Assembly: GCF_003441615.1 (NCBI RefSeq)
Contig: NZ_CP031842.1
Coordinates: forward strand, 634,501-698,500
DNA: 64,000 nucleotides
Reading direction: 5' to 3'
Origin: Dechloromonas sp. HYN0024
GTDB taxonomy: Bacteria; Pseudomonadota; Gammaproteobacteria; Burkholderiales; Rhodocyclaceae
In this document: positions 52,156 to 62,904 of the stretch, piece by piece
How positions within the stretch are numbered: the first letter of the stretch is position 1
How the letters are laid out: each line of letters starts with the position of its first letter
Made by a program: the position numbers and the translations under genes
Notes under the pieces: generated by a model
What the model was told of the DNA's origin: nothing
The model's database searches: none
The model's input: the letters and a program-made list of their open reading frames with translations, nothing else

Positions 52156-54471
52156 ATGGCTATCGACATGAGTCAGTTCTACCAGGTGTTCTTCGAGGAA
52201 TCGGCAGAACATCTGGCAGCGATGGAGGGTTTGTTGCTGAATCTGGATATTGAAAATCCCGATTCGGAGCAGCTCAATGCCATTTTCCGGGCCGCCCACT
52301 CCATCAAGGGCAGTGCCGGAACCTTCGGGTTCACGGATCTCGCCGAAACGACGCACATCCTGGAAAACCTGCTCGACCGGATTCGCAAGCAGGAATTGCC
52401 CTTGCGACCTGACATGGTCGATGCTTTCCTGGAGTCCGGAGACCTCCTGCGCAACATGCTTGAGGCACATCAGGGGCGGGGCGAGGTTGATCCCCAGGCG
52501 ATTGCTGCGATGTCTGCCCGTCTGCGGCAATTGTCGACGGGCGAAGTGGTCGTCGCCGCCCGGCCTGCAACTACCCCGCCACCCCAGGTCGTCGCCGCGG
52601 CCAGGCAAACTCCGCTGGTCAGGCGCTCGTTCGATATCCAGTTCGTGCCCACCGATGTGTCGGCAAGAGGTGACGGGGTGGCCAACCTGCTTGCCGAGCT
52701 GCGCACACTGGGGTCGTTGGAGATACTCAGTCAGCCGGCTTCAGAGCTGAATAATGTCGGTTACTGGCAACTGCGGTTGAAAACCGATGCGGCACAAGAC
52801 CTGTTTTCTGATCAGATAGATTTCATCGCTGAAAATGGGGCCTGGCGTATTGTTGAAGAGACCCCCACCGACCATGACGAGGGGGCTTTTGGTCTTTTTG
52901 GCGGCGCGCCAGGGGCGCCGGAGGAAGACCCGGGCTATGGCTTTTTCGCCCCGCAAGACAGTGTGTCACCCGAGCCGGCGGCTAGCGATGACGAGGGTTT
53001 CGGCTTCTTTGAACCGGTGCCAGTAACCGCCGTCAAAGAGAGCGTTGGCGACGACGGCGAGGGTTACGGCTTTTTCGCGCCATTGCCTCCTCAAACTGCC
53101 GTAGCGCCCGCGGTGCCGGTGGCCGAGGAAGGCGAGGGTTTCGGCTTCTTTGCGCCGCCATCGCTAGTGGTTGAGGCGTCAGCCAACCCGGCTTTGTCGT
53201 CACCGCCGCCGGCCGGTGGGGAGCTGGCCGATAAGAAGATTGCCGAATTGTCCCCTCGGGCTGGCAAGCCTGTTGCGCCTGCCGCCGCGGCGGACTCGTC
53301 AATTCGCGTCAGTGTCGAGAAGGTCGATCAGTTGATCAATCTGGTGGGCGAATTGGTGATTACCCAGGCGATGCTCCTGCAGACGGTGAGCCAGATGCAG
53401 GAGAGTGCGCCGGAGCGACTCGTCAACGGATTGGGGCAATTGGAACGCAATACGCGCGATTTGCAGGAGTCGGTGATGTCCATCCGGATGCTGCCGATAT
53501 CCTTTGTGTTCTCACGCTTCCCGCGGGTTGTGCGCGACCTGTCGGCCAAGCTCGGCAAGCAGGTCGAGCTGAAAACCACGGGGGAGACGACCGAACTCGA
53601 CAAGGGGCTGATCGAGCGCATCGCAGATCCGCTGACCCACCTTATCCGGAACAGTCTCGATCACGGCATCGAGCTACCCGAAAAGCGCATCGCCGCGGGG
53701 AAGAGGGCGCTCGGTACAATTACCCTGAAGGCCTATCATCAGGGTGGCAATATCGTCATCGAAGTGGGCGACGATGGTGCCGGCCTGCCGCGTGACAAGA
53801 TTTTGGCAAAGGCGCGTGAGCGCGGTCTGCCAGTCTCGGATCAGATGACCGACGGGGAGGTTTTCAACCTGATTTTTGAAGCTGGCTTTTCCACCGCCGA
53901 GCAGGTCACCGATGTGTCCGGGCGTGGTGTCGGCATGGATGTGGTACGGCGCAACATTCAATCGATGGGCGGTCGGGTCGAGATCGAGTCAATGCTCGGT
54001 ATCGGTACCCGGATGACCGTCCGCCTGCCGCTGACGCTGGCGATTCTTGACGGAATGTCGGTGGCGGTCGGCGACCAGACCTATATCCTCCCGTTGTCCT
54101 ATATTGTCGAGTCGATGCAGCCGGAAGCCGGGGCCATCAAGACACTATCCAATCAGGGGCGGGTCATGCAGGTACGCAGCGAATACCTGCCGGTTGTCGC
54201 CCTGCATGAGATTTTCAATATCCCGTCCGGGTGTATCGATTTTACCCAGGGCATCATGGTCGTCATCGATGCCGACGGAACCAAGGCAGCCCTGTTCGTT
54301 GATGCGCTGCTTGGCCAGCATCAGGTGGTAATCAAGAGTCTGGAAGCCAATTACCGCCGAGTGAACGGTATTTCCGGGGCGACTATCATGGGAGACGGAC
54401 ATGTCGCGCTGATTCTCGATGCATCAGTGATCGCCGGCATGGCCAGATCGAATATGCGGAAAGCCGGCTGA
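52156..54471 (+). CDS. cheA: Chemotaxis histidine kinase CheA
   Basis: 771-aa kinase. HPt domain (residues 1-110) with H48 in [13 protein letters not shown]; a middle domain (about 155-235); a Pro/Ala-rich linker (about 240-370) with four near-repeats of the motif G(F/Y)GFF plus a weaker first one; dimerisation (about 380-440), ATPase (NSLDHG N-box, [16 protein letters not shown]) and CheW-like C-terminal domain (about 625-765). Scaffolded to the receptors with the next gene's CheW. Confidence 0.95.
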   Translation: MAIDMSQFYQVFFEESAEHLAAMEGLLLNLDIENPDSEQLNAIFRAAHSIKGSAGTFGFTDLAETTHILENLLDRIRKQELPLRPDMVDAFLESGDLLRNMLEAHQGRGEVDPQAIAAMSARLRQLSTGEVVVAARPATTPPPQVVAAARQTPLVRRSFDIQFVPTDVSARGDGVANLLAELRTLGSLEILSQPASELNNVGYWQLRLKTDAAQDLFSDQIDFIAENGAWRIVEETPTDHDEGAFGLFGGAPGAPEEDPGYGFFAPQDSVSPEPAASDDEGFGFFEPVPVTAVKESVGDDGEGYGFFAPLPPQTAVAPAVPVAEEGEGFGFFAPPSLVVEASANPALSSPPPAGGELADKKIAELSPRAGKPVAPAAAADSSIRVSVEKVDQLINLVGELVITQAMLLQTVSQMQESAPERLVNGLGQLERNTRDLQESVMSIRMLPISFVFSRFPRVVRDLSAKLGKQVELKTTGETTELDKGLIERIADPLTHLIRNSLDHGIELPEKRIAAGKRALGTITLKAYHQGGNIVIEVGDDGAGLPRDKILAKARERGLPVSDQMTDGEVFNLIFEAGFSTAEQVTDVSGRGVGMDVVRRNIQSMGGRVEIESMLGIGTRMTVRLPLTLAILDGMSVAVGDQTYILPLSYIVESMQPEAGAIKTLSNQGRVMQVRSEYLPVVALHEIFNIPSGCIDFTQGIMVVIDADGTKAALFVDALLGQHQVVIKSLEANYRRVNGISGATIMGDGHVALILDASVIAGMARSNMRKAG

Positions 54472-54493
54472 TCGCCGAAACCAGGAGCAAGCT

Positions 54494-54994
54494 ATGGAAC
54501 CGAGAGTGCAGGCCGGTGCAATAACCGGCGAGGATGACCTGATCGCCAGCGAATACTTGACCTTCACCTTGGGCAGCGAAGAGTACGCCATCGATATCCT
54601 CAAGGTGCAGGAGATTCGTGGCTACGAGCCGCCGACCATGATTGCCAACACGCCACCCTTCATCAAGGGAGTCATCAATCTGCGTGGCATCATCGTTCCC
54701 ATCATTGATCTACGCATCAAGTTCAATCTGGGGCGAGTCGAGTACACACCGTTTACCGTAGTCATCATCCTGAATGTCGCCGGGCGGGTCGTCGGCATCG
54801 TGGTCGATAGTGTTTCCGATGTCGTTTCGCTGGATGCATCGCAAATTCGTCCTGCCCCCGATTTCTCCGGCAGTTTTGACACCAAATACATCGTCGGTCT
54901 GGCTTCCATGGATGGGCGGATGATGATCGTCTCCGATATTGAGCGGCTGATGACCAGTGCTGACATGGAACTGATTGACGGAGCCGTTGCCTGA
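54494..54994 (+). CDS. cheW: Chemotaxis coupling protein CheW
   Basis: 166-aa scaffold linking receptors to Che[40 protein letters not shown] and [10 protein letters not shown] are family hallmarks. 22 bp after cheA, same operon. Confidence 0.95.
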   Translation: MEPRVQAGAITGEDDLIASEYLTFTLGSEEYAIDILKVQEIRGYEPPTMIANTPPFIKGVINLRGIIVPIIDLRIKFNLGRVEYTPFTVVIILNVAGRVVGIVVDSVSDVVSLDASQIRPAPDFSGSFDTKYIVGLASMDGRMMIVSDIERLMTSADMELIDGAVA

Positions 54995-55048
54995 GCGACC
55001 GGGCTCGGCGCTGGCGAGCAAAGCCTGCCCAAAGGAATGGTGTGACCA

Positions 55049-58000
55049 ATGACGACTAAGAAACTGGCCAACAAATTTATCGGTCTCGGACTGGTGGCGG
55101 CCATCGCCCTGGCTGTGCCCATTGTGCCGCTGGTCAAGGGATTCAACAGCCAGATCGCGATTGCCGAAAAGGAGCGCGTCGGTGTTGTCGTCCATGGCGA
55201 ACTGCGCAAAATGTTGCAGGAGGTCCAGCGTCATCGTGGGGCTTCTACGGCCTTGTTGGCCGGCAAGCAAACATTCAAGGAGCGGGCCGATCGCGCCATG
55301 TCCGGTGCCGATGCCGCAATGGGTGGCGCCGATGTCGCCCTGGCGAACGCCGAGGCAAGTATCGGAAAGGCCCGGCAATGGGCCGAGTTCAAACGCGGCT
55401 GGCAGACGCTCAAAGGTGGCTACGCGACGCTCAGTCCGCAGGAAAATGCCAGGCAGCACACGGCCTTGATCGCCATCCTTCTGGATGTCATGGACAGTGT
55501 CGCCGAGCAGTCTGAGTTGGTCCTTGATCCCGAGGTGGTGACCTACTATGCGATGGATATGAACATTATCCAGTTGCCTCCCCTGACCGAACGGATGGGC
55601 CAGGCACGGGCTCTCGGTTCGCTGGTTCTGAGTGACAAGCTGCTTGATTCAAAACGGCGGGATTCGCTGATCGAAGGATTGGCCGAAGCCCAGATTCGGC
55701 AAAAATCTGTTCTCGCCGATAGCGAAAAAATTTATGCCGCCGATGAAAGCAACCGTGCCCGCTTGGCCGGTGCCGTTGCCCCGGCCATAGCTGGCATGGC
55801 GACCTTTATCGGGAATATCCAGAAGAATCTGCTCGATGCGGAAACCTTGTCCTATGATCCTGGCCGCTATTTCGATGAAGCCACGCAGAGCATTGATGCG
55901 TCTTTCCGGCTTTACGACGAGGGAACCCGGTTTCTTGATCAGGAGCTGATGCAGCGGATCGCCCGGATTGAGCGTGAACGCCTGCTTGTCCTGGTGCTTG
56001 TTTTCGCGCTTGTCGCGGTGGCTGCCATCGTGGCATTCGTCATGTTGCGCAGCGTTCATCGGTCGGTGGTCAGCGTGTCGAATGCCCTCGACAGGATCGC
56101 GGCCGGGGAACTCGATGTCCAGCTGCGGGCCGAGACCAACGATGAGATCGGCCAGATGGTGCATTGTCTTGAGGACATGCAAAGCCAGTTGCGCGGCCGG
56201 CTCGAGGCAGATCGCCTGGCTGCCAACGAAACCATGCGCCTCAAGGTGGCCCTGGACGTGACCTCCAACAGCGTCATGGTGGCTGATCCCGAGGGCACGA
56301 TCATTTACTGCAATGCGGCGCTTCTTGGCATGATGCGCAATGCTGAAAATGACCTCCGGCAGGATTTGCCGAACTTTCGGGTAGATACCATGCTGGGGGC
56401 CAATTTTGATATCTACCATCGGCAACCCGCTCACCAGCGCAACTTGCTGGCTGGCCTCAAGGGAACCCATCGGGCCCGGTTGCAGATCGGCGGTCGCGAC
56501 TTCACCCTGATTGCCTCCCCGGTCATCAATGCAGCGGGCGAGCGGCTCGGTACTGTCGTCGAATGGCAGGACCGCACGGACGAGGTGGCCATCGAACGCG
56601 AAGTTGCGACCATTATCGAAGCGGCGGCCAATGGGGATTTCAGTCAGCGCCTCGATAGCAGCGGTATGGACGGCTTCTTCCGGCAGGTATCCGAGGGGGT
56701 CAACAAGCTGTTGGCGGCCAGTACGGATGCCCTCGACGATGTTGGCGCCATGTTGGCGCGGATGGCCAAGGGCGATTTGACGCAAAAAATCGAAACGCCC
56801 TATCAGGGCATTCTCGGCCGGCTCAAGGACGACGCCAATGTGACGGTCGATAATCTGCAGGAAATGCTGTTGTCGATCAAGGATGCTACGGATTCGATCA
56901 ATACGGCGGCGAAGGAAATTGCCTCGGGCAATCTGGAGCTGTCGCGGCGGACGGAGGAGCAGGCGAGCAGCCTGCAGGAAACGGCCTCGAGCATGGAGGA
57001 GCTAACCGGGACGGTGAAGCAGAATGCCGACAACTCGAGGCAGGCGAGCGAACTGGCGGGGAGCGCACAGCAGGTGGCGATCAAGGGCGGTGAGGTGGTC
57101 GGTCAGGTGGTGCAGACAATGACCGCCATCCACCAGTCGAGCAACCGGATTGCTGACATTATCGGGGTGATTGACGGGATCGCCTTCCAGACCAATATTC
57201 TGGCGCTCAATGCGGCAGTTGAAGCGGCACGGGCTGGCGAGCAGGGGCGTGGCTTTGCCGTGGTGGCGTCGGAAGTCCGCAATCTGGCCCAGCGCAGCGC
57301 GGCGGCGGCGAAGGAAATCAAGGGGCTGATCTCGGACTCGGTGGACAAGGTTGAGGCGGGCAGCAAGCTGGTCGATCAGGCGGGTCGGACGATGGACGAG
57401 GTGGTGTCGAGCATCCGGCGGGTGGCGGGTCTGATGGTCGGGATTTCGGATGCGAGCCGGGAGCAGAGTGCAGGCATCGAGCAAGTCAGCATTGCCGTCA
57501 GCCAGATGGATGAGGTGACGCAGCAGAATGCCGCCCTTGTCGAGCAGGCTGCCGCTGCAGCGGAAAGCCTCGAGGAGCAGGCCGGAAACCTTGCCTTGTC
57601 GGTTGCCGTTTTCAGATTGTCCGGGGGCGTGGTGGTTTCCGGTGAGCAGAACCTCCGGGGGCTCGACATTGATGGAGCGATATCCGCCCATCGGGGTTGG
57701 AAGCAGCACCTGACCGACTATGTGGCGGGGGGCGGGGCACAACTGGATCCGGTTATTGTCGGCCGCGATGACGTCTGTGCGCTGGGATGCTGGATTCATG
57801 GCGATGGCCGGGTACTCAATGGTCATCCCGGCTACGGCGATCTTAAAACCGAGCACGCCGGCTTTCACCGTTGTGCCGCAGAAATCATCCGCACTGCCAA
57901 GAGTGGCGATACCGACCGGGCGCGCCGCGAGATTGCCGGCGAATTTTCTGCGCGCTCCCAGCGGGTGATTGGTCTTTTGGAGAATTTGCGCAGTACAGAT

Positions 58001-58108
58001 GATATTGCCATGTCCCGGCAGTTGACCGGGACACCTGGCAGAAAACAGCCCTCCGTATCGGTGCTGGCTTTGTCAGGGCCTACTGAGGATGAGTGGGAAG
58101 AGTTCTGA
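55049..58108 (+). CDS. Chemoreceptor with nitrate-sensor-like, PAS and zinc-binding CZB domains
   Basis: 1019-aa methyl-accepting protein. One helix near the N-terminus, a helical periplasmic domain (about 40-300) resembling nitrate/nitrite-sensing NIT domains ([16 protein letters not shown]), a second helix (about 310-335), HAMP, a PAS-like domain (about 390-510), a second HAMP-like region, the signalling domain (about 615-860; hairpin tip with [21 protein letters not shown]), then a CZB domain (about 880-985: [24 protein letters not shown]) and the C-terminal tether DEWEEF. CZB domains are known to bind zinc and sense oxidants. The PAS may read cytoplasmic redox. Confidence 0.87.
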   Translation: MTTKKLANKFIGLGLVAAIALAVPIVPLVKGFNSQIAIAEKERVGVVVHGELRKMLQEVQRHRGASTALLAGKQTFKERADRAMSGADAAMGGADVALANAEASIGKARQWAEFKRGWQTLKGGYATLSPQENARQHTALIAILLDVMDSVAEQSELVLDPEVVTYYAMDMNIIQLPPLTERMGQARALGSLVLSDKLLDSKRRDSLIEGLAEAQIRQKSVLADSEKIYAADESNRARLAGAVAPAIAGMATFIGNIQKNLLDAETLSYDPGRYFDEATQSIDASFRLYDEGTRFLDQELMQRIARIERERLLVLVLVFALVAVAAIVAFVMLRSVHRSVVSVSNALDRIAAGELDVQLRAETNDEIGQMVHCLEDMQSQLRGRLEADRLAANETMRLKVALDVTSNSVMVADPEGTIIYCNAALLGMMRNAENDLRQDLPNFRVDTMLGANFDIYHRQPAHQRNLLAGLKGTHRARLQIGGRDFTLIASPVINAAGERLGTVVEWQDRTDEVAIEREVATIIEAAANGDFSQRLDSSGMDGFFRQVSEGVNKLLAASTDALDDVGAMLARMAKGDLTQKIETPYQGILGRLKDDANVTVDNLQEMLLSIKDATDSINTAAKEIASGNLELSRRTEEQASSLQETASSMEELTGTVKQNADNSRQASELAGSAQQVAIKGGEVVGQVVQTMTAIHQSSNRIADIIGVIDGIAFQTNILALNAAVEAARAGEQGRGFAVVASEVRNLAQRSAAAAKEIKGLISDSVDKVEAGSKLVDQAGRTMDEVVSSIRRVAGLMVGISDASREQSAGIEQVSIAVSQMDEVTQQNAALVEQAAAAAESLEEQAGNLALSVAVFRLSGGVVVSGEQNLRGLDIDGAISAHRGWKQHLTDYVAGGGAQLDPVIVGRDDVCALGCWIHGDGRVLNGHPGYGDLKTEHAGFHRCAAEIIRTAKSGDTDRARREIAGEFSARSQRVIGLLENLRSTDDIAMSRQLTGTPGRKQPSVSVLALSGPTEDEWEEF
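56892..57583 (+). repeat. Near-identical 692-bp direct repeat, copy 1
   Basis: Covers the signalling domain of the first receptor. Identical to copy 2 at 60484-61175 except for a few single-base differences by eye, while the flanking receptor sequence is unrelated. Confidence 0.9.
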
Positions 58109-58133
58109 TACACCTTTCTGACGGATTGAGACG

Positions 58134-61100
58134 ATGCGAAATAACCAGCCGGTAACGGGTGCGGAAATCACACTGGACGATCATGCCCTGATTGTCTCGA
58201 AGACCGACCTGAAAGGTCAGATCACCTATATCAACCGGGAGTTCGTCGACATCAGCGGTTTTACCGAAGGCGAACTGATTGGTCAGCCGCATAACATCGT
58301 CCGCCATCCCGATATGCCGGCCGAGGTTTTTGTCGACATGTGGCGTGATCTGAAGGATGGCCGGCCGTGGACTGGTGTCGTCAAGAATCGCTGCAAGAAC
58401 GGGGATCATTACTGGGTGGTGGCCAATGCCACGCCGTTGCGTGAAGGCGGCAAGGTGGTCGGCTACATGTCGGTGCGGCGCAAGGCAACGGCGTCGGAAA
58501 TTTTGTCGGCCGAGGCCGCGTATCAGGCTATTCGCCAAAAGGGAGCCGGCGGGAAACAGGTGTTTCACGGTCGTGTCGTTACGGGCGGGCTGGTCGGGGC
58601 ATTCAATCGCTGGGTTTCAAATGCCTCGTCGTCGAAGAAGATTGCCATCGGCGTCCTCTTGGGCTTCGGGATTATTCTGGGTGGGGCAACCCGCTTCCTT
58701 GGCGGACATATCGCGACGCTGCTCGATACGCAAGGGCGGGCCACGCTGAAAACGGAGGTCGGGCTGATTCGTTCAGCCGTCGAGACCAATCTGGCCGCCT
58801 TGCGCAAACAGGCCATTCAGTTGAACCGTGGTTTCGAGATGTCGTTTCCGGATGAAATTGTCCTCGACGGCACGGATGAAATGCCCGTATTGCGTCTGGG
58901 CAAAGGCGAGATTCTGAATGGCCGGTTTGAACGGGTTGATCACTTTACCGAGCAAACCGGCGCCGTCGCGACGCTGTTCGTCCGCAAGGGTGATGAATTC
59001 GTGCGGATATCCACCTCGGTCAAGAAAGAGAATGGCGAACGGGCTGTTGGTACGCTCCTCGCCAAGGATCATCCGGGCCTGCCGCTGTTGCTGTCCGGCA
59101 AGCCCTATGTCGGGCGGGCCACTCTTTTCGGCAAGGCCTTCTATACCAGCTATACGCCGATTCTTGCGAAGGGTGGCAAGGTCATCGGGGCAAGCTTTAT
59201 CGGTCTCGATATCTCGACCGAACTTGAGACACTCAAGCAGCAGATTCGCACCTTGAAGATCGGGGACAGCGGTTACTACTATGTGGTCGATGCCAACCCC
59301 GGCAAGAGTTTCGGCAGTTTGATCGTGCATCCGGCGAAGGAGGGGAGCAATATCCTCGAGGCCAAGGATGCCGCTGGCCGCGAATTCATTCGCGAGATGC
59401 TCGAGCGTGGCAGCGGTGACCTGACCTATCCCTGGCGTGATGCAGAATCCGGCGACAAATCGACGCGGGACATACTGGCGGTTTTTGATACCCTGCCCGA
59501 TGCCAAATGGCTGGTCGTCGGTGGCAGCTACGTGGACGAGTTGCGCGCCCTGTCCAGTCAGGTCTCCCGCTTTGTCATGATCGGCGGCTTGCTGCTGGCG
59601 CTCTTGCTGGCGGCCTTCCTGTACTGGCTGATTGGCCATCTGATCGTTCAGCCGTTGCGGGAAAAAGTCCTGCCGGCCTTTATCGACCTTGCCGAGGGGC
59701 GTTACGACACGCCGCTTGATGTCCGCTCCAACGATGAGGTCGGCCAGGTTATTCAGGGCCTGCAGTCGATGCAGATTCAACAAGGCTTCAACGTTGCCGA
59801 AGGCTTGCGCCTCGCCAATGAAAATCTACGGATTCGCATTGCGCTGGATTGCGTGTCGGCCAACCTGCGTATCGCCGATGACGACGGTCTGGTGATCTAC
59901 GCCAACCGGGGCTTGCTGACCACCCTGCGTCAGATCGAAGGCGGGCTGCGCAAGCAACAGCCGGATTTCTCGGTTGACCGCTTTGTGGGCAGCAATATCG
60001 GTGCTTTTTACCCTGACCCGAAGGCAGCACTCAAGGCGCTGCGCGAGTTGCAGGGAGCGCGTCAGGCAGAACTCGACATTGGCGGTCGCATCTATAAAGT
60101 GATTACCAATCCGATCGTCAACGAACGCGGCCAGCGCCTCGGTACGGTCGGCGAGTGGGTCGACCGGACGGCGGAACTGAATGCCCAACGCTCGGTTGCC
60201 GCACTGGTTTCCCGCGCCTCTGCCGGGGATCTCGAGGCGCGTCTGGATACGTCGGTTCTTGAGGGGTTTTACAAGGAAATCGGTATCGGGATCAACAGCT
60301 TGCTCGAAACGAGCGGGATGGCTATCGGGGAGATCGGTACCTTGCTCTCGAGGATGGCTGATGGCGATCTCAATCAGAGCTTGAGCGGAGAGTATCAGGG
60401 TTCCTTTGCCCGCTTGTGTGATGATGCCAATCAAACGGTGAACAAGTTGCGTGAACTGGTCGGGGAAATCCAGTCGTCGGCGCATTCGATCAATACGGCG
60501 GCGAAGGAAATTGCCTCGGGCAATCTGGAGCTGTCGCGGCGGACGGAGGAGCAGGCGAGCAGCCTGCAGGAAACGGCCTCGAGCATGGAAGAGCTAACCG
60601 GGACGGTGAAGCAGAATGCCGACAACTCGAGGCAGGCGAGCGAACTGGCGGGGAGCGCACAGCAGGTGGCGATCAAGGGCGGTGAGGTGGTCGGTCAGGT
60701 GGTGCAGACAATGACCGCCATCCACCAGTCGAGCAACCGGATTGCTGACATTATCGGGGTTATTGACGGGATCGCCTTCCAGACCAATATCCTGGCGCTC
60801 AATGCGGCAGTTGAAGCGGCACGGGCTGGCGAGCAGGGGCGTGGCTTTGCCGTGGTGGCGTCGGAAGTCCGCAATCTGGCCCAGCGCAGCGCGGCGGCGG
60901 CGAAGGAAATCAAGGGGCTGATCTCGGACTCGGTGGACAAGGTTGAGGCGGGCAGCAAGCTGGTCGATCAGGCGGGTCGGACGATGGACGAGGTGGTGTC
61001 GAGCATCCGGCGGGTGGCGGGGCTGATGGTCGGGATTTCGGATGCGAGCCGGGAGCAGAGTGCAGGCATCGAGCATGTCAGTATTGCCGTCAGCCAGATG

Positions 61101-61349
61101 GATGAGGTGACGCAGCAGAATGCCGCCCTTGTCGAGCAGGCTGCCGCTGCAGCGGAAAGCCTCGAGGAGCAGGCCAGTAGCCTGGCCAAGGCGGTATCGG
61201 TTTTTCAGGTTGATGCGGGCAGTGATTTCCTCCTCGGTGGGCCGGGCAGCGATCAGTCGGCACCGCATGAGCAAGCCCGTGGGGCGGGCCGGGCGAAAAA
61301 GGCGGAAGCCTTGCCGCGTCGCCTTGATGACGAGTGGAAGGAGTTCTGA
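58134..61349 (+). CDS. Chemoreceptor with Aer-like PAS and Cache sensing domains
   Basis: 1071-aa methyl-accepting protein. N-terminal cytoplasmic PAS (about 8-120) of Aer type: [46 protein letters not shown], which in Aer binds FAD and senses redox. Then a helix (about 170), a periplasmic Cache domain (about 190-470; [28 protein letters not shown]), a helix (about 480-505), HAMP, another PAS-like segment (about 575-690) and the signalling domain (about 785-1035). Ends DDEWKEF, a CheR/CheB tether. 25 bp after the first receptor. Confidence 0.87.
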   Translation: MRNNQPVTGAEITLDDHALIVSKTDLKGQITYINREFVDISGFTEGELIGQPHNIVRHPDMPAEVFVDMWRDLKDGRPWTGVVKNRCKNGDHYWVVANATPLREGGKVVGYMSVRRKATASEILSAEAAYQAIRQKGAGGKQVFHGRVVTGGLVGAFNRWVSNASSSKKIAIGVLLGFGIILGGATRFLGGHIATLLDTQGRATLKTEVGLIRSAVETNLAALRKQAIQLNRGFEMSFPDEIVLDGTDEMPVLRLGKGEILNGRFERVDHFTEQTGAVATLFVRKGDEFVRISTSVKKENGERAVGTLLAKDHPGLPLLLSGKPYVGRATLFGKAFYTSYTPILAKGGKVIGASFIGLDISTELETLKQQIRTLKIGDSGYYYVVDANPGKSFGSLIVHPAKEGSNILEAKDAAGREFIREMLERGSGDLTYPWRDAESGDKSTRDILAVFDTLPDAKWLVVGGSYVDELRALSSQVSRFVMIGGLLLALLLAAFLYWLIGHLIVQPLREKVLPAFIDLAEGRYDTPLDVRSNDEVGQVIQGLQSMQIQQGFNVAEGLRLANENLRIRIALDCVSANLRIADDDGLVIYANRGLLTTLRQIEGGLRKQQPDFSVDRFVGSNIGAFYPDPKAALKALRELQGARQAELDIGGRIYKVITNPIVNERGQRLGTVGEWVDRTAELNAQRSVAALVSRASAGDLEARLDTSVLEGFYKEIGIGINSLLETSGMAIGEIGTLLSRMADGDLNQSLSGEYQGSFARLCDDANQTVNKLRELVGEIQSSAHSINTAAKEIASGNLELSRRTEEQASSLQETASSMEELTGTVKQNADNSRQASELAGSAQQVAIKGGEVVGQVVQTMTAIHQSSNRIADIIGVIDGIAFQTNILALNAAVEAARAGEQGRGFAVVASEVRNLAQRSAAAAKEIKGLISDSVDKVEAGSKLVDQAGRTMDEVVSSIRRVAGLMVGISDASREQSAGIEHVSIAVSQMDEVTQQNAALVEQAAAAAESLEEQASSLAKAVSVFQVDAGSDFLLGGPGSDQSAPHEQARGAGRAKKAEALPRRLDDEWKEF
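60484..61175 (+). repeat. Near-identical 692-bp direct repeat, copy 2
   Basis: Signalling domain of the second receptor; offset from copy 1 is exactly 3592 bp throughout, with no gaps. See copy 1. Confidence 0.9.
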
Positions 61350-61351
61350 TC

Positions 61352-62239
61352 TTGGCCGAGACAAAACCGATCAACCCCGTCGTGTCCGGGCTGCGAGCCC
61401 CGTTGTCTGCCGGATTGGCGGGGCGTGAATTTGCCTTTTCTCTGGCCGATTTTGAACGTGTCCGCCAGCTCATCTATCAGCATGCCGGAATATCCTTGTC
61501 ACCGATCAAGCAGGACATGGTCTATTCCCGCTTGGCCCGACGTTTGAGGGCGACCGGGATGACTTCGTTTGCCGCCTATCTGGATGCGCTGGAGACCGAT
61601 AAAGGCGATGAGTGGGAGCGCTTCGTCAATTCGCTAACGACCAATCTGACGTCCTTTTTCCGCGAGCCGCATCATTTTCCGATTTTTGCTGAACATCTTC
61701 GCCGGATCGGTAGCAAACGCCCCATACGCATCTGGTGTTCGGCGGCATCAACTGGCGAAGAACCCTATTCGATTGCCATGACGGTGGCAGAAACCTTCGG
61801 GGCCGATACTTCTCACGTCTCGATCATTGCCTCGGATCTGGATACGCATGTCCTGGCGACAGCCGAGAAGGGGGTTTATCCGCTGGAGAGGGTCGAAAAG
61901 CTGACCCCCGAACAATTGAGAAAATTCTTTCTGCGCGGCACCGGCGGACAGGAGGGCTTTGTCTCGGTCAGGCCGGAGCTCCGGCGGATGGTCTCATTTC
62001 TCAGGATCAATTTGCTCGATGCCAGCTATGCCGTCAAAGGGCCGCTCGATGTCATTTTTTGTCGAAATGTCATGATTTATTTCGACCGGCCGACCCAGTA
62101 CAAGATCCTGTCGCGATTCGCCCCGATGATGCAGCCGGATGGCCTGATGTTTGCCGGCCACTCCGAAAGCTTCATGCATGCGGCCAACCTGTTCAAGTCT
62201 CAGGGCAAGACCGTCTATACCCTGGCCAGCGCCCCATAG
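61352..62239 (+). CDS. cheR: Chemotaxis protein methyltransferase CheR
   Basis: 295-aa SAM-dependent enzyme that methylates receptor glutamates. N-terminal helical domain (about 25-85), Rossmann methyltransferase with IWCSAASTGEEPYSIAM, IIASDLDTHVL, and FCRNVMIYF. I choose TTG 61352: it is eight bases after AAGGAG, which lies in the codons of the upstream receptor's WKEF tail. A GTG at 61334 has no such signal. Confidence 0.93.
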   Translation: MAETKPINPVVSGLRAPLSAGLAGREFAFSLADFERVRQLIYQHAGISLSPIKQDMVYSRLARRLRATGMTSFAAYLDALETDKGDEWERFVNSLTTNLTSFFREPHHFPIFAEHLRRIGSKRPIRIWCSAASTGEEPYSIAMTVAETFGADTSHVSIIASDLDTHVLATAEKGVYPLERVEKLTPEQLRKFFLRGTGGQEGFVSVRPELRRMVSFLRINLLDASYAVKGPLDVIFCRNVMIYFDRPTQYKILSRFAPMMQPDGLMFAGHSESFMHAANLFKSQGKTVYTLASAP

Positions 62240-62251
62240 CAGAGGAAAACG

Positions 62252-62857
62252 GTGCACCACGCCTACGATGAGCCGCTTGCCGCCAACCGGTATTTTGACC
62301 GGAAGTTTGGGCTGGAGGCGGCCAAGATACTGCCCGGAGAGTACTTCGTCTCGACTGACGATGCGCTGCTCGTCACCGTCCTCGGGTCATGCGTGGCGGC
62401 TTGCATTCGCGATACCGATTCGGGTATCGGCGGGATGAACCATTTTATGCTGCCTGATGATGGTGGCCGCAACCCGCTCGGGGCGTCAGCCCGCTATGGC
62501 ACCTATGCCATGGAAATTCTGATCAATCACCTGCTGAAACTGGGGGCGCGGCGCAATCGCCTCGAGGCCAAGGTATTTGGTGGCGGATCGGTGATGGCCA
62601 GTCTGGCCGGCAGCCAGGTTGGAGAAAAAAATGCGGAATTCGTACTTGAATTCCTTAAAACTGAGAAAATCCCCATTGTTGCTAAGGATTTGCTGGATTC
62701 ATATCCGCGGAAAGTCTACTATTTTCCCCATACAGGAAGGGCCCTGGTCAAAAAGCTGCATCGCGTTCATAACGACACGCTGTTCAGCCGGGAGAACGAG
62801 TACAAGATCCGCCTGAGTGGTTCGACCTTCGTTGGCGATGTGGAGTTGTTTGTATGA
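62252..62857 (+). CDS. cheD: Chemoreceptor glutamine deamidase CheD
   Basis: 201-aa deamidase that converts receptor glutamines to methylatable glutamates. Catalytic Cys in LGSCVAACI and His in GGMNHFMLP, conserved KVFGGGSVM. GTG start at 62252 with AGAGGA upstream. The last quarter is more A+T-rich. Confidence 0.93.
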   Translation: MHHAYDEPLAANRYFDRKFGLEAAKILPGEYFVSTDDALLVTVLGSCVAACIRDTDSGIGGMNHFMLPDDGGRNPLGASARYGTYAMEILINHLLKLGARRNRLEAKVFGGGSVMASLAGSQVGEKNAEFVLEFLKTEKIPIVAKDLLDSYPRKVYYFPHTGRALVKKLHRVHNDTLFSRENEYKIRLSGSTFVGDVELFV

Positions 62858-62904
62858 TGCGCTTGCCACTCAAAATGCATGTGGTTTCAAATTTTTCTGA
62901 CTAG

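Noticed and set aside
56892..61175. Transposon or IS as explanation of the 692-bp repeat
   Set aside because: The repeat lies in frame within two receptor genes, encodes the normal signalling domain, and has no terminal inverted repeats or transposase.
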